A stretch of 64,000 bases of DNA from an uncultured Kordiimonas sp. Its GTDB lineage: Bacteria; Pseudomonadota; Alphaproteobacteria; Sphingomonadales; Kordiimonadaceae. Location of the stretch: assembly GCA_947503625.1 (NCBI GenBank), contig CANNEK010000004.1, positions 352,046 to 416,045 of the forward strand, read 5' to 3'. The notes under the pieces are model-generated. The model searched no databases and was not told the DNA's origin. It worked only from the letters and a program-made list of their open reading frames with translations. Each line of letters begins with the position of its first letter. The first letter of the stretch is position 1. This document shows, in pieces, positions 17,167 through 27,259 of the stretch. The position numbers and the translations under genes are program-made.

Positions 17167-18453
17167 ATGAGCAACTTTACTCAGGACGGTTTTTTTTCTG
17201 CGGGACTTGCCGATACAGACCCGGACCTCAAAGCGTCTCTGGACGGGGAATTGGAACGCCAGCAAAATCAGATTGAGTTGATCGCATCGGAAAATATTGT
17301 CAGCCGTGCAGTACTGGAAGCACAGGGTTCTGTCCTTACCAACAAGTATGCTGAAGGGTACCCAGGTCGCCGGTATTATCAGGGATGCCATCATGTTGAT
17401 ATTTCTGAAAGCCTGGCCATTGAACGAGCGAAGCAGCTTTTCAATGCCGGTTTTGTGAACGTGCAGCCACATTCAGGCGCGCAGGCAAACGGGGCAGTAA
17501 TGCTTGCGCTGACGAAGCCGGGTGACACTATTATGGGCATGTCGCTTGATGCTGGCGGACACCTGACCCACGGCGCAGCGCCCGCTCAGTCCGGTAAATG
17601 GTTCAACGCCATTCAATATGGTGTGCGCCGCGAAGATGCACTGATTGACTATGATCAGGTTGCCGATATGGCAAAAGAGCACCGACCAAGCCTGATTATT
17701 GCTGGTGGTTCGGCATATCCGCGTACAATCGATTTTGAAAAGTTCCGTGCAATTGCCGATGAAGTTGGTGCAACGTTTCTTGTCGATATGGCGCACTTTG
17801 CCGGGTTGGTGGCAGGTGGTGTGCATAGCAACCCTCTGGATTTTGCACATGTTGTCACAACCACAACACACAAGACGCTTCGTGGGCCGAGAGGGGGCAT
17901 GGTCCTGACCAACGACGAAGCAATAGCAAAGAAGATCAACTCGGCGGTGTTCCCCGGCCTTCAGGGCGGGCCGTTGATGCATGTGATTGCAGCGAAGGCG
18001 GTTGCATTTGGTGAGGCTCTTCGCCCGGAATTCAAGAAGTATTCAGCGCAGGTTGTTTCAAATGCGCGCGCGCTCGCGGCTCGCCTTAAACAGAATGGTT
18101 TTGATATTGTCTCTGGCGGAACGGATACGCATGTAGTGCTTGTGGATCTGCGCCCAAAAGGGATCACCGGAAAAGCGGCAGATGAGGCGCTGGAGCGCGC
18201 CTATATGACATGCAACAAAAACGGCGTGCCGTTCGACCCGGAGAAGCCTTTTATAACATCTGGCATTCGTTTGGGTACACCAGCAGGAACAACGCGTGGT
18301 TTTGCTGAAACTGAGTTTGAAAAAATCGCTGATCTTATTACTGAGGTGATTGACGGCCTGGCGGCCAATCCGGATGACAATTCAGTGACAGAAGCTGCTG
18401 TGAGGGAGGGAGTTGGAGAACTTTGTACACGCTTCCCCATTTACGCGGCTTAA
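17167..18453 (+). CDS. glyA: Serine hydroxymethyltransferase
   Basis: PLP enzyme converting serine and tetrahydrofolate to glycine and methylene-tetrahydrofolate. The PLP lysine is K236 in [13 protein letters not shown]; also [11 protein letters not shown] and [11 protein letters not shown] near the N-terminus. Length 428 is standard. Between rpiB and nrdR, an arrangement common in alphaproteobacteria that ties one-carbon, nucleotide and riboflavin synthesis. Confidence 0.96.
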   Translation: MSNFTQDGFFSAGLADTDPDLKASLDGELERQQNQIELIASENIVSRAVLEAQGSVLTNKYAEGYPGRRYYQGCHHVDISESLAIERAKQLFNAGFVNVQPHSGAQANGAVMLALTKPGDTIMGMSLDAGGHLTHGAAPAQSGKWFNAIQYGVRREDALIDYDQVADMAKEHRPSLIIAGGSAYPRTIDFEKFRAIADEVGATFLVDMAHFAGLVAGGVHSNPLDFAHVVTTTTHKTLRGPRGGMVLTNDEAIAKKINSAVFPGLQGGPLMHVIAAKAVAFGEALRPEFKKYSAQVVSNARALAARLKQNGFDIVSGGTDTHVVLVDLRPKGITGKAADEALERAYMTCNKNGVPFDPEKPFITSGIRLGTPAGTTRGFAETEFEKIADLITEVIDGLAANPDDNSVTEAAVREGVGELCTRFPIYAA

Positions 18454-18526
18454 GCATCTCGTTACATATATATTCGAAGATTCATTGGGCACTACACCAT
18501 ATTTGGGAAAAGGGGGCTGTTAGCCA

Positions 18527-19000
18527 ATGCGTTGTCCGTTTTGTCAGAACGAAGATACTCAGGTTAAAGATAGCAGACCTTCTGAAGATAGGGCTGCGAT
18601 AAGGCGTCGGCGTTATTGCCCCGCCTGTGGTGCCCGCTTTACGACGTTTGAGCGCGTGCAACTGCGCGAGCTAACCATTGTAAAGAAAAGTGGTCGAAAA
18701 GTGCCGTTCGAGCGCAACAAGCTGGAGCGTTCACTGGACATTGCGCTCAGAAAGCGGCCGGTTGACCCGGAGCAAGTAGAGCGGATGGTGAATGGTATCG
18801 TCAGGCGGCTTGAATCAATGGGCGAAAGTGAAGTTCAGTCAGAACAGGTAGGCCGCCTTATCATGGAGGGCCTCGAAAGCCTCGATCAGGTCGCTTATGT
18901 TCGCTATGCGTCTGTCTATAGAAATTTCCGCGAGGCCTCCGACTTTGAAAAGTTTCTTGGAAAAATGACTGGGCCTGAAGACGAGTATCGGGAGGACTGA
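18527..19000 (+). CDS. nrdR: Transcriptional repressor NrdR
   Basis: Zinc-ribbon/ATP-cone repressor of ribonucleotide reductase genes. The zinc ribbon is MRCPFC at 1-6 and YCPACGARF at about 31-39, joined by an Arg-rich loop; the ATP-cone starts [15 protein letters not shown]. Length 157 is typical. No nrd genes are in the window. The stop is one base before the TTG start of ribD, whose ribosome binding site lies in the end of nrdR. Confidence 0.95.
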   Translation: MRCPFCQNEDTQVKDSRPSEDRAAIRRRRYCPACGARFTTFERVQLRELTIVKKSGRKVPFERNKLERSLDIALRKRPVDPEQVERMVNGIVRRLESMGESEVQSEQVGRLIMEGLESLDQVAYVRYASVYRNFREASDFEKFLGKMTGPEDEYRED

Positions 19001-19001
19001 T

Positions 19002-20081
19002 TTGACAGGCAACCACGCAGACGACCCGAAATGGATGCGGGTTGCCTTGAATTTGGCTCGACGTGGAGTTGGTCAAACCGCACCAAACCCTTCCGTTGGC
19101 TGCGTCATCATAAAAAATGGAATTGTCCTGGGTCGGGGCTGGACGCAACCAGGTGGTCGCCCGCATGCTGAAACAATGGCGTTGGAGCAGGCTGGCAAGG
19201 CTGCTGAGGGTGCTGAAGTATACGTTACGCTGGAGCCTTGCGCACATACAGGTCAGACACCGCCATGCGCCGAAGCACTCGTTCGTGCCAATGTTGGTAG
19301 GGTTGTTATTGCTGTCGAGGACCCGGATAACAGAGTTTCCGGTAAAGGTATTGAAGCGCTGAAAGCCGCAGCTATCGAAACTGTTGTTGGCGTACTTGAA
19401 AAGGAAGCGGCAAGCATAAACAGAGGCTTTTTTCTGGCCAAAAATTCTGGGCGTCCCTTGTTTACGCTCAAGACCGCCGCAACAATTGATGGCAAAATTG
19501 CACTGGCAAACGGTGATAGCAAATGGATCACGGGTGCTGGTGCAAGACGTTATGGCCATATGTTGCGAGCACAACACGATGCGATTCTGGTAGGGGTCGG
19601 GACGGTTCTGGCTGACGACCCCAGTTTGAATTGTCGTATTGCGGGGCTGGATGGAAGAAATCCTGTACGGGTTATTCTGGACAGCTCACAAAGAACGTTA
19701 CCTGACGCAAAAGCAGTTCGTGGTGACCAAAAGTCTCTGCTTGTGACCGGAATGGCCGGGACACAGGGAAAATACGGGGAAAATGTAGATATCATTGTCG
19801 CCAACCCGCACGAACCCGTCGACGTGGCAAAGCAACTTGCGGAACGGGGCATTACCTCTGTCTTGATTGAAGGGGGCTCGGCTGTCGCAGCAAGTTTTCT
19901 GGAGGCCGGTTTGATAGATTGCATTGAAGCTTTTAGTACCGGTAAAATTATAGGAAACAATGGCTTATGTGCTGTAGGCGAATTAAATCTTGCCATGCTG
20001 GCGAATGCACCCCATTTCACACTCAAAGCTGTTCGGCGATTAGGACCGGATATGCTTGCATCCTATGAAAAGGCAGAGTAA
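19002..20081 (+). CDS. ribD: Bifunctional riboflavin deaminase/reductase RibD
   Basis: Deaminates and then reduces the pyrimidine intermediate of riboflavin synthesis. The N-terminal deaminase has HAETMALEQ and EPCAHTGQTPPC (zinc ligands and catalytic Glu); the C-terminal reductase has DGKIAL and the nucleotide site IEGGSAVAASFL. The TTG start at 19002 is supported by GGGAGGA about 8 bases upstream, inside nrdR. It is first in ribD-ribE-ribBA-ribH with gaps of 3 to 22 bases. Confidence 0.95.
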   Translation: MTGNHADDPKWMRVALNLARRGVGQTAPNPSVGCVIIKNGIVLGRGWTQPGGRPHAETMALEQAGKAAEGAEVYVTLEPCAHTGQTPPCAEALVRANVGRVVIAVEDPDNRVSGKGIEALKAAAIETVVGVLEKEAASINRGFFLAKNSGRPLFTLKTAATIDGKIALANGDSKWITGAGARRYGHMLRAQHDAILVGVGTVLADDPSLNCRIAGLDGRNPVRVILDSSQRTLPDAKAVRGDQKSLLVTGMAGTQGKYGENVDIIVANPHEPVDVAKQLAERGITSVLIEGGSAVAASFLEAGLIDCIEAFSTGKIIGNNGLCAVGELNLAMLANAPHFTLKAVRRLGPDMLASYEKAE

Positions 20082-20090
20082 CTCAGGGCC

Positions 20091-20690
20091 ATGTTTACCG
20101 GAATTGTTACAGATGTTGGCAAAGTTAAAGCCATAAGCGGCGAGGCGGACTTAAGGTTCACGTTGTCGACAGGGTATGATACCGCAACGATTGATATTGG
20201 GGCTTCCATTGCCTGCGGAGGCGTTTGTCTAACTGTCGTTGATAAAAGCGATGGTGATTTCTCCGTGGATGTTTCTCAGGAAACCCTGAAGGTCACCAGC
20301 CTGGGTACCTGGAAAGCGGGCACCGAAATCAATCTGGAGCGCTCTCTGAAGCTGGGAGATGAGCTGGGTGGTCATATCGTTACAGGCCATGTGGACTGTC
20401 TCGGAAAAATCGTACGCTTTGATGACGTCGGTGATTCGATCGATATGAGAGTGGTAGTACCCTCAGAGTTTAAACACCTCGTGGCCACCAAAGGCAGTGT
20501 AACTGTTGACGGTGCATCGCTGACAGTCAACGCCGTTGTCGACTCTGCAAACGAGAGTGTTTTTTCAATTAATTTGATCCCGCATACGCAGCAGGTCACA
20601 AGTTTTCGAAACAGCAACGCTGGTGATGCGGTGAATGTAGAATTTGATATTCTGGCGCGTTATGTCTCGCGCCTCCAGGTGAAGGGCTAG
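20091..20690 (+). CDS. ribE: Riboflavin synthase
   Basis: Dismutates two lumazine molecules to riboflavin. It has two tandem lumazine-binding repeats: MFTGIVTDVGKV with ACGGVCLTVVD, then GHIVTGHVDCLGKI with VDGASLTVNAV. Length 199 is normal. It lies ten bases after ribD and three before ribBA. Confidence 0.95.
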   Translation: MFTGIVTDVGKVKAISGEADLRFTLSTGYDTATIDIGASIACGGVCLTVVDKSDGDFSVDVSQETLKVTSLGTWKAGTEINLERSLKLGDELGGHIVTGHVDCLGKIVRFDDVGDSIDMRVVVPSEFKHLVATKGSVTVDGASLTVNAVVDSANESVFSINLIPHTQQVTSFRNSNAGDAVNVEFDILARYVSRLQVKG

Positions 20691-20693
20691 CCT

Positions 20694-21794
20694 GTGCCAG
20701 AGAGATTTTTATCCAGTATTGAAGATGTTATCGAAGATGCGCGCAACGGTCGCATGTTTATCCTGGTTGATGATGAAGACAGGGAAAACGAAGGGGATTT
20801 GATCATCCCGGCTCAGATGGCGACACCGGATGCTATCAATTTTATGGCCAAATACGGCCGGGGCCTTATTTGTCTGCCCTTAAGCCGCCGCCGTGTCGAA
20901 GAGCTTGAGTTGCCACTGATGAGCAGCAACAATCAAGCACGTCACCAAACTGCCTTTACCGTGGCGATTGAAGCCAAAACCGGAGTGACAACCGGCATTT
21001 CGGCTGCCGACCGCGCCAGGACAATTGCCGTTGCAATTGATGCCTCGAAGGGAAAAGACGACCTGGCAACGCCTGGTCATGTGTTCCCGTTGGTCGCGCG
21101 TGATGGCGGAGTTCTTGTGAGGGCAGGTCACACTGAAGCTGCGGTTGATATATCACGGCTCGCGGGCCTCAATCCTTCGGCAGTAATTTGCGAAATTATG
21201 AACGAAGATGGCACAATGGCGCGTTTGCCGGATCTGGTCGAGTTTGCCAAAGAACATGATCTGAAAGTTGCTACCATTCGCGACCTGATCGCCTATCGTC
21301 TTAAAAATGACGCTTTGGTTGAGAAGGTTCGGGAAAGCAATTTTGTTCGACAGAGCGGATGTGAATGGAAGCTTTCTGTGTATCGCTCCACGGCAGACCT
21401 TAAAGAAACCGTTGCAATTTCATATGGCGAGATCAAACCCGACAACCCTGTCGCGGTTCGCATGCATTCCTTGAACCCCTATGAAGATATTCTGGGGATG
21501 GATCACCCGCGCACCGGGCAGTTGCAGCGAGCGCTTTCGTTGATCGAAGAAGTGGGGGCAGGCGTTGTTGTTATCTTCCCGGTTCCTGTGGGTGGAGGCG
21601 CCGCAAAAATTGCGGAAGAAAAGGCTAAAAGCAAAGGGCAGGGTACGCTTCGCGACTATGGTATTGGTGCGCAGATTCTTCGCGATCTTGGTGTGCGCCA
21701 CATGATTTTGCTAACAAATTCACCCAGCCACATTGTTGGGCTTGAAGGATATGGTCTCGACGTTGTAGAACAGCGCGAAATTCCAGCGGAATAA
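20694..21794 (+). CDS. ribBA: RibBA-type protein: active RibB half, degenerate RibA half
   Basis: The N-terminal ~200 residues are 3,4-dihydroxy-2-butanone-4-phosphate synthase (DDEDRENEGDLI metal site, RAGHTEAAVDI), making the four-carbon precursor of lumazine. The C-terminal ~160 residues have the GTP cyclohydrolase II fold, but the position where three zinc cysteines should lie reads VRMHSLNPYEDILGM...RTGQLQRAL with no cysteine. The cyclohydrolase half is therefore probably inactive, as in several alphaproteobacterial RibBA proteins, and another GTP cyclohydrolase must exist. Start GTG 20694. Confidence 0.9.
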   Translation: MPERFLSSIEDVIEDARNGRMFILVDDEDRENEGDLIIPAQMATPDAINFMAKYGRGLICLPLSRRRVEELELPLMSSNNQARHQTAFTVAIEAKTGVTTGISAADRARTIAVAIDASKGKDDLATPGHVFPLVARDGGVLVRAGHTEAAVDISRLAGLNPSAVICEIMNEDGTMARLPDLVEFAKEHDLKVATIRDLIAYRLKNDALVEKVRESNFVRQSGCEWKLSVYRSTADLKETVAISYGEIKPDNPVAVRMHSLNPYEDILGMDHPRTGQLQRALSLIEEVGAGVVVIFPVPVGGGAAKIAEEKAKSKGQGTLRDYGIGAQILRDLGVRHMILLTNSPSHIVGLEGYGLDVVEQREIPAE

Positions 21795-21816
21795 TAAGTT
21801 TTATAAGGGAGCCATA

Positions 21817-22260
21817 ATGGCTAAACCTCATTTTTTGATCGTTGAAGCCCGGTTTTATGCGGACTTGGCAGACGAACTGGTTGCGGGTGCGATCGAAGCA
21901 ATTGAAGCTGCGGGCGCCACTTGGGATCGTTTGGACGTACCTGGTGCACTGGAAATACCTGCGGCGATCTCGATGGCGGACGCAGGCGAAGCCAAAGAGT
22001 ATGACGGCTACATTGCGCTTGGTTGTGTCATTCGCGGTGAAACCAGTCACTATGATTATGTATGTGGCGAATCTGCTCGTGCACTTCAGGATCTTGGTGT
22101 TCAGGACCTAATTCCTGTTGGAAACGGTATTCTGACAGTGGAGAATAGTGAACAGGCCTGGGCTCGGGCTGACCGTGGTCGGAAGAACAAAGGCGCGGAT
22201 GCCGCAAATGCCGCCATAAGAATGGCGGAACTCAAGTCCGAATTTGGAGTGATTGCCTGA
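21817..22260 (+). CDS. ribH: 6,7-dimethyl-8-ribityllumazine synthase
   Basis: Condenses the RibD and RibB products to lumazine. VPGALEIPAA, GCVIRGETSHYDYV with catalytic H78, and GILTVENSEQA are family motifs. Length 147. A GGGAG lies just upstream of ATG 21817. Its stop overlaps the nusB start by one base (TGATG). Confidence 0.96.
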   Translation: MAKPHFLIVEARFYADLADELVAGAIEAIEAAGATWDRLDVPGALEIPAAISMADAGEAKEYDGYIALGCVIRGETSHYDYVCGESARALQDLGVQDLIPVGNGILTVENSEQAWARADRGRKNKGADAANAAIRMAELKSEFGVIA

Positions 22261-22730
22261 TGGTCAGGGATAGCCAAAACCAGCCAAAGCAGGGCGGGCC
22301 TCGCAGTGCCGCAAGACTAGCAGCCGTACAGGCCTTTTACCAACTTCTCATGGAAGACGAGCCCAACTCGGCAAAAGTCAGCACTGAATATGTCGACCAC
22401 CGACTTGGGGCAGAAATTGAAGGCGACCAATACGTCGACGCAGATGTTGATCTGTTCAAAGACATCCTCGACGGTGCATGGAAACGTCGTGATGAATGGC
22501 AGGAACTGATCAAGAAGCATCTCAGCCAGGGCTGGACGATGGAACGCATCGATAAAATTCTGATCGCTGTATTATCAGCAGGTTGCTACGAGTTAGCGTC
22601 TCGCGTCGATGTGCCAACAGCGGTCGTCATCAACGAGTATGTTGATGTGACCCATGGGTTTTACGAGAGAGCGGAGGCTTCATTCGTTAACAGTGTTCTC
22701 GACAAACTTGCAAAGGAACTCCGCCCTTAA
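22260..22730 (+). CDS. nusB: Transcription antitermination factor NusB
   Basis: RNA-binding all-helical protein that works with NusE at boxA of rRNA operons. SAARLAAVQAFYQ at the N-terminus, MERIDKILIAVLSAGCYEL, VVINEYVDVTHGF and FVNSVLDKLA at the C-terminus are typical. The ribH-nusB overlap and the following thiL reproduce a widespread bacterial order. Confidence 0.95.
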   Translation: MVRDSQNQPKQGGPRSAARLAAVQAFYQLLMEDEPNSAKVSTEYVDHRLGAEIEGDQYVDADVDLFKDILDGAWKRRDEWQELIKKHLSQGWTMERIDKILIAVLSAGCYELASRVDVPTAVVINEYVDVTHGFYERAEASFVNSVLDKLAKELRP

Positions 22731-22760
22731 CAGGTTGCTCATTAACAAGGACCATCCTGC

Positions 22761-23714
22761 ATGATCAATGAGTTCGACCTAATTGAGCGTTACTTCGCTC
22801 CGCTGAGTGATACTGCAGGACTCGGTCTGAAAGACGATGCATCCTGCTTTTCTGCCCCGGCAGGAATGGATATTGTTGTCACAAAAGACCTCCTTGTTGC
22901 AGAAATCCACTTTCATAACGAAGACCCGCCGTCGCTCATCGCGCACAAGGCGCTGGCCGTTAATGTGTCCGATTGCGTTGCCAAAGGCGCGATTCCTAAA
23001 CATTACTGGCTCGGCCTTGCAGTTCCCTCTGGGGTTGACGAAGTGTGGCTGGAGGCTTTTGCTGCGGGGCTTGCATCGGCACAGCAAGATTTCGGTTGTG
23101 TTTTGGCTGGTGGCGATACGACCAAAATCGATGGACCGCTTGTTCTCAGTCTCACCGTTGCCGGCTACGTACCCGAAGGCAAAATGATAAGAAGAGACGG
23201 CGCTGTTCCCCATGACGATGTCTATGTTTCTGGAGTTGTTGGTGATGCGTCTTTGGGGCTCTGGTGTCTAAAGAACAATGAATCCCGCTTTGCTGATCTT
23301 GTAAAATCATATCAAATGCCGAAGCCTCCAGTGGCGCTCGGACCGAAACTCATCGACTTGGCCAATAGTTCTGCGGATGTTTCGGATGGCCTTGTCGCCG
23401 ACCTTGGTCATTTATCATCAGCCTCAAATGTACGTATTAAGATTATCGAACCGCGTATACCGTTAAGCGACGAAGCACGATTGCTACTGGCCAACCATCC
23501 GGAATTGCGGACGCGGGTTTGGTCAGGCGGAGATGACTATCAGATTGTATTCACAGCCAGTCCGGAAAAAAGAAACGATATTGAGAAAATAGGAAACGAC
23601 GCTGAAGTTCCGATATCCCGGATTGGTAAAGTTGAAACGGGTAGTGGTGTGCAATTGCTTGATAATGCCGGTGAAATTGTGCAAGTTACGTCTGGGGGTT
23701 ACACACATTTTTGA
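22761..23714 (+). CDS. thiL: Thiamine-monophosphate kinase
   Basis: Phosphorylates thiamine monophosphate to the diphosphate cofactor. The family start EFDLIERYF, DDASCF, VTKDLLVAEIHF, AGGDTTK and SADVSDGL motifs are visible. Length 317 is normal. It lies 30 bases after nusB, and its end overlaps only an alternative start of the next gene. Confidence 0.94.
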   Translation: MINEFDLIERYFAPLSDTAGLGLKDDASCFSAPAGMDIVVTKDLLVAEIHFHNEDPPSLIAHKALAVNVSDCVAKGAIPKHYWLGLAVPSGVDEVWLEAFAAGLASAQQDFGCVLAGGDTTKIDGPLVLSLTVAGYVPEGKMIRRDGAVPHDDVYVSGVVGDASLGLWCLKNNESRFADLVKSYQMPKPPVALGPKLIDLANSSADVSDGLVADLGHLSSASNVRIKIIEPRIPLSDEARLLLANHPELRTRVWSGGDDYQIVFTASPEKRNDIEKIGNDAEVPISRIGKVETGSGVQLLDNAGEIVQVTSGGYTHF

Positions 23715-23731
23715 CGACAGGAAGCGTGTTT

Positions 23732-24241
23732 ATGTCGCAGAATTCTAATGACCTCGAGGTGGAGGCGGGCGGTTCGGCCCGCGGCCTATTGGTTCTGGGC
23801 TTGCTTGGCGGGCTCGCTATTGGCGGCGGTGTCGCCTATTACTTTCTGAAAGATCAGGTGAGCGCACCGGACGGGGAGCAGGGTGCCGAAGAAGCCGTCG
23901 AGAATCAGGAGCCACTGCAGGCTGTTCGTTTTGAGCGCCTGACGGTGCCTATTTACACAGGCTCTGGCAGTTCGTCTCGCTATATCGGCAATTTCTTTAT
24001 GAACATTGACGTTCTTGTACGTGGTGAAGACAACCTGATTGCTGTTCGCCGGTCCGAACCTCAATTACAGCATGCATTTATCTCGGCAATTAGTTCATCG
24101 GACCTGATGCAGGCAAACTCCCGCCAGCAACTGGATATGGAGAAAACAGCTCGCTTGCTGAAGAAAAAAGCCAATGAGGTTTTGGGAAGCGATGCCGTTG
24201 CAGATGTCTCGGTTGTAGAGGCGTTGCGCATTCCAAACTAA
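23732..24241 (+). CDS. FliL-like single-pass membrane protein
   Basis: A 169-residue protein with a cytoplasmic acidic start, one Gly-rich transmembrane segment (about residues 18-40), an acidic linker and a C-terminal domain reading YIGNFFMNIDVLVRG, then a helix with LDMEKTARLLKKKANEVLG. This resembles FliL and related stomatin-like flagellar basal-body proteins, but no flagellar gene is near, so it may act outside the flagellum or stand alone. Start ATG 23732 has AGGAAG about 9 bases upstream; TTG 23711 overlaps thiL. Confidence 0.55.
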   Translation: MSQNSNDLEVEAGGSARGLLVLGLLGGLAIGGGVAYYFLKDQVSAPDGEQGAEEAVENQEPLQAVRFERLTVPIYTGSGSSSRYIGNFFMNIDVLVRGEDNLIAVRRSEPQLQHAFISAISSSDLMQANSRQQLDMEKTARLLKKKANEVLGSDAVADVSVVEALRIPN

Positions 24242-24292
24242 GTGAGTTTCCTGAAAAGTAGCTTTTCTAGGCGTCGATGGGCGATTGCAGGG

Positions 24293-24321
24293 TTGCAAGC
24301 ACCTATTTTGCTTTCTAGAGT
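24293..24321 (+). promoter_or_regulatory. Possible sigma-70 promoter of hppA
   Basis: TTGCAA, 17-base spacer, TAGAGT (four of six matches each) in the 188-base gap before hppA. Weak match. Confidence 0.3.
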
Positions 24322-24429
24322 ACGGCTGCGGTTGGTCAGAAACCGCGCAATTTATAGGGGCTGACTGAAGTGTTAGGACGTTTTTCCAGCAGTACGGTCT
24401 GTTATTTTAAAGTTTAGAGGGGGATTCCC

Positions 24430-26517
24430 ATGGACGTTTTATACGCTTCCATTGCTTGTGGTTTCGTAGCTGTCCTTTACGGATGGGTCACACGCGGCCA
24501 AATTTTATCTGCGAGTGCAGGCAATGAAAAAATGCAAGAGATCGCAGGAGCGATTCAGGACGGTGCCAAGGCATATTTGAACCGTCAATACCGCACCATC
24601 GCCATCGTTGGCGTAGTTGTTGTGGTTGGGCTGTTTCTAGCGCTGGGCATGATATCCGCAGTCGGTTTCACGATTGGTGCGGTATTGTCCGGTGTGGCCG
24701 GATTTATCGGTATGCTTATCTCTGTTAAAGCAAACGTTCGCACCACAGAAGCTGCCAGAACAGGCCTGCAGGAAGGCTTAACACTGGCGTTTCGTTCAGG
24801 TGCTGTAACAGGAATGCTGGTTGCAGGTCTGGCGCTTCTGGCTGTTGCAGGCTTTTACACCATTTTGATTGGCCCAATGGGTATTGCAGCGACAGATGGT
24901 GTTGTGATTGAAGGCCTCGTATCACTCGGGTTTGGTGCCTCTTTGATTTCCATCTTTGCTCGCCTCGGCGGCGGTATCTTCACAAAGGGCGCAGATGTAG
25001 GCGCCGATTTGGTGGGTAAAGTTGAAGCAGGTATCCCCGAAGATGACCCCAGGAACCCCGCGGTTATTGCCGACAATGTAGGCGATAACGTAGGCGACTG
25101 TGCCGGTATGGCCGCAGACCTTTTCGAGACCTATGTCGTTACAATCGGCGCGACGATGGTTCTGGCAGCATTGTTCATAGCCAACGGTGCAGCGGAAATC
25201 ATGTCTTTGCCACTGATTATTGGCGGTGTGTGTATCCTGACTTCGATTTTAGGGACTTACTTTGTAAAACTTGGCAGTAGCAATTCCATTATGGGCGCGC
25301 TCTACAAGGGATTTATTGTTACCGCTGTTACATCGGCAGTGGCTATGTGGTTTGCCATGAGTTTTGCGCTGGGCGGCGACATGGAAAAAACCTTTGTGAC
25401 CGCAGGTGCTGAATTTTCCGGCCGGACGCTTTACTATTGCGGCATCGTTGGTCTGATTGTTACCGGCATCATTATTTGGCTAACCGAGTATTATACCAGC
25501 ACAGAATTCCGCCCGGTAAAGTCAATTGCTAAAGCGTCAGAAACCGGACACGGAACCAATGTTATCCAGGGACTAGCGATTTCTCTGGAATCGACAGCTT
25601 TGCCAACACTCGTTATCTGTGCGGGTATTATCATTGCTTACAAACTGGCAGGAATTCTTGGCCTTGGCTTCGCTGCAACAGCAATGCTTGCTCTTGCAGG
25701 TATGGTGGTTGCGCTTGATGCATACGGTCCCGTAACCGACAATGCGGGTGGTATCGCGGAAATGGCTGGCCTGGACGACGAAGTTCGAAACCGGACAGAT
25801 GCGCTTGATGCCGTCGGGAACACAACGAAAGCTGTCACAAAGGGTTATGCAATTGGCTCGGCTGGACTGGCTGCTCTCGTGCTGTTTGGTGCCTACACCG
25901 CCGATCTAGAAAAATACTTTAGTGGTGTATCTGTGGACTTCAGTCTGTCCAACCCATATGTGATTGTCGGTCTGTTCCTGGGAGCCATGTTGCCGTATTT
26001 GTTTGCTGCAATGGGCATGACAGCTGTTGGCCGCGCTGGCGGTGCAGTGGTTGAGGAAGTGCGTGAGCAGTTCCGCAACAACCCTGGCATCATGGAAGGA
26101 ACGTCCAAGCCCGACTATGCACGCTCAGTTGACTTGCTGACAAAGGCTGCCATTAAAGAAATGGTTATCCCTAGCTTGTTGCCAATTGTGGCTCCAATTG
26201 CCGTTTATTTTGTGATAACGGCCGTGGCAGGCCAGGCTGCAGGTTTTGCGGCACTTGGGGCGCTATTGGTTGGCGTTATTGTTGGCGGCCTGTTTGTTGC
26301 GATCTCCATGACTGCCGGTGGCGGTGCCTGGGACAACGCCAAGAAGTACATCGAAGATGGAAATCACGGCGGTAAAGGTTCAGAGGCGCATAAAGCTGCT
26401 GTAACAGGAGACACGGTTGGTGATCCATACAAGGATACAGCGGGCCCTGCTGTAAACCCTATGATCAAGATCACCAATATTGTTGCACTGTTGCTGCTGG
26501 CAATGTTGGCTCACTAA
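24430..26517 (+). CDS. hppA: K+-independent membrane H+-translocating pyrophosphatase
   Basis: Integral membrane pump using PPi hydrolysis to move protons. It has about 16 hydrophobic segments. The PPi site is [19 protein letters not shown] with a second Asp cluster at [11 protein letters not shown] and near the C-terminus [18 protein letters not shown]. The motif [10 protein letters not shown] has Lys at 467, where K+-dependent enzymes have Ala, so this is the K+-independent H+ pump class. Length 695 is typical. It is followed by a strong terminator shared with bamE. Confidence 0.95.
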   Translation: MDVLYASIACGFVAVLYGWVTRGQILSASAGNEKMQEIAGAIQDGAKAYLNRQYRTIAIVGVVVVVGLFLALGMISAVGFTIGAVLSGVAGFIGMLISVKANVRTTEAARTGLQEGLTLAFRSGAVTGMLVAGLALLAVAGFYTILIGPMGIAATDGVVIEGLVSLGFGASLISIFARLGGGIFTKGADVGADLVGKVEAGIPEDDPRNPAVIADNVGDNVGDCAGMAADLFETYVVTIGATMVLAALFIANGAAEIMSLPLIIGGVCILTSILGTYFVKLGSSNSIMGALYKGFIVTAVTSAVAMWFAMSFALGGDMEKTFVTAGAEFSGRTLYYCGIVGLIVTGIIIWLTEYYTSTEFRPVKSIAKASETGHGTNVIQGLAISLESTALPTLVICAGIIIAYKLAGILGLGFAATAMLALAGMVVALDAYGPVTDNAGGIAEMAGLDDEVRNRTDALDAVGNTTKAVTKGYAIGSAGLAALVLFGAYTADLEKYFSGVSVDFSLSNPYVIVGLFLGAMLPYLFAAMGMTAVGRAGGAVVEEVREQFRNNPGIMEGTSKPDYARSVDLLTKAAIKEMVIPSLLPIVAPIAVYFVITAVAGQAAGFAALGALLVGVIVGGLFVAISMTAGGGAWDNAKKYIEDGNHGGKGSEAHKAAVTGDTVGDPYKDTAGPAVNPMIKITNIVALLLLAMLAH

Positions 26518-26537
26518 ACGGTCTTGACAGAAAAAAT

Positions 26538-26567
26538 AAAAGCCCCGGTTTTGCCGGGGCTTTTTTA
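26538..26567. terminator. Bidirectional terminator between hppA and bamE
   Basis: Arms AAAAGCCCCGG and CCGGGGCTTTT around a TTTTG loop, with T runs in both directions; serves hppA (plus) and bamE (minus). Confidence 0.93.
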
Positions 26568-26586
26568 TTGGGGTATTTACACGAAA

Positions 26587-27084
26587 CTAACCGTTTGGTG
26601 ATCTTGACGGTCCCTGATTTCCTTGCTGTCCAGGGCCTCCACCACCAAAGCGCCCGATGCTGCCAAAAATCTGCTCAAACAAACCGGCTTTGCGACCTTT
26701 GGTCGGAGTTTTGTCGCCGACGTTATCTACCTCTCGCATGTCCTCAAGGCCAAGGTTGTTAACCGACGACACAACACCACCGTCGTTAAAGGCTACAACC
26801 AGAACTCGATGCTCTTTTGCATCAGGCCAGAAAACGGGCCGGACGCGCACTGTAGTTGAGACATAATACCAGGTAGACTGATCGAAAGACGCCGTCATCG
26901 TTGGTGTGCCAAGAGTTGTTTCAACAGAAATACGGTTGTCTACACCAGGCTGGATTGCATCAGCGAGTTCGGTATCGAAAACGTAACCGCGAACCGCACG
27001 TCCGTTACCGCAAGCGGTCGTTGTAAGCACTGTTGCTGTAACAAGTCCCACTTTAATCAATGAAACGATAGGGCGCTGTTGCAT
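26587..27084 (-). CDS. bamE: BamE/SmpA-type outer-membrane assembly lipoprotein
   Basis: Small lipoprotein of the beta-barrel assembly complex. The signal peptide ends in a lipobox TTTAC with C25 as the lipidated residue. The SmpA/OmlA fold is seen as IQPGVDNRISVETTLGTPT, then STWYYVSTTVRVRPVFWP, a Val-rich strand (RVLVVAFNDGG) and LGLEDMREV. The C-terminus is a Gly/Gln/Pro-rich tail. ATG 27084 follows GAGA at about 9 bases; an in-frame TTG at 27099 is less likely. It is divergent from the chaperone gene at 27260. Confidence 0.85.
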   Translation of the reverse strand: MQQRPIVSLIKVGLVTATVLTTTACGNGRAVRGYVFDTELADAIQPGVDNRISVETTLGTPTMTASFDQSTWYYVSTTVRVRPVFWPDAKEHRVLVVAFNDGGVVSSVNNLGLEDMREVDNVGDKTPTKGRKAGLFEQIFGSIGRFGGGGPGQQGNQGPSRSPNG

Positions 27085-27259
27085 ATCATTATCTCTCAAA
27101 ACTAATTCCGTTGAAGGTCAGCATTGGCTTTAATACCCGGCACCATTGATAAGTGCAAGGCTGCGTGTTAGAGCGTGCAAACCTTATGGTGGATTATATA
27201 ACTCAACCAATTCTTTGCACGCTATATTCTGATATTGTGGCAGTAAAAGGACCTTTTGA

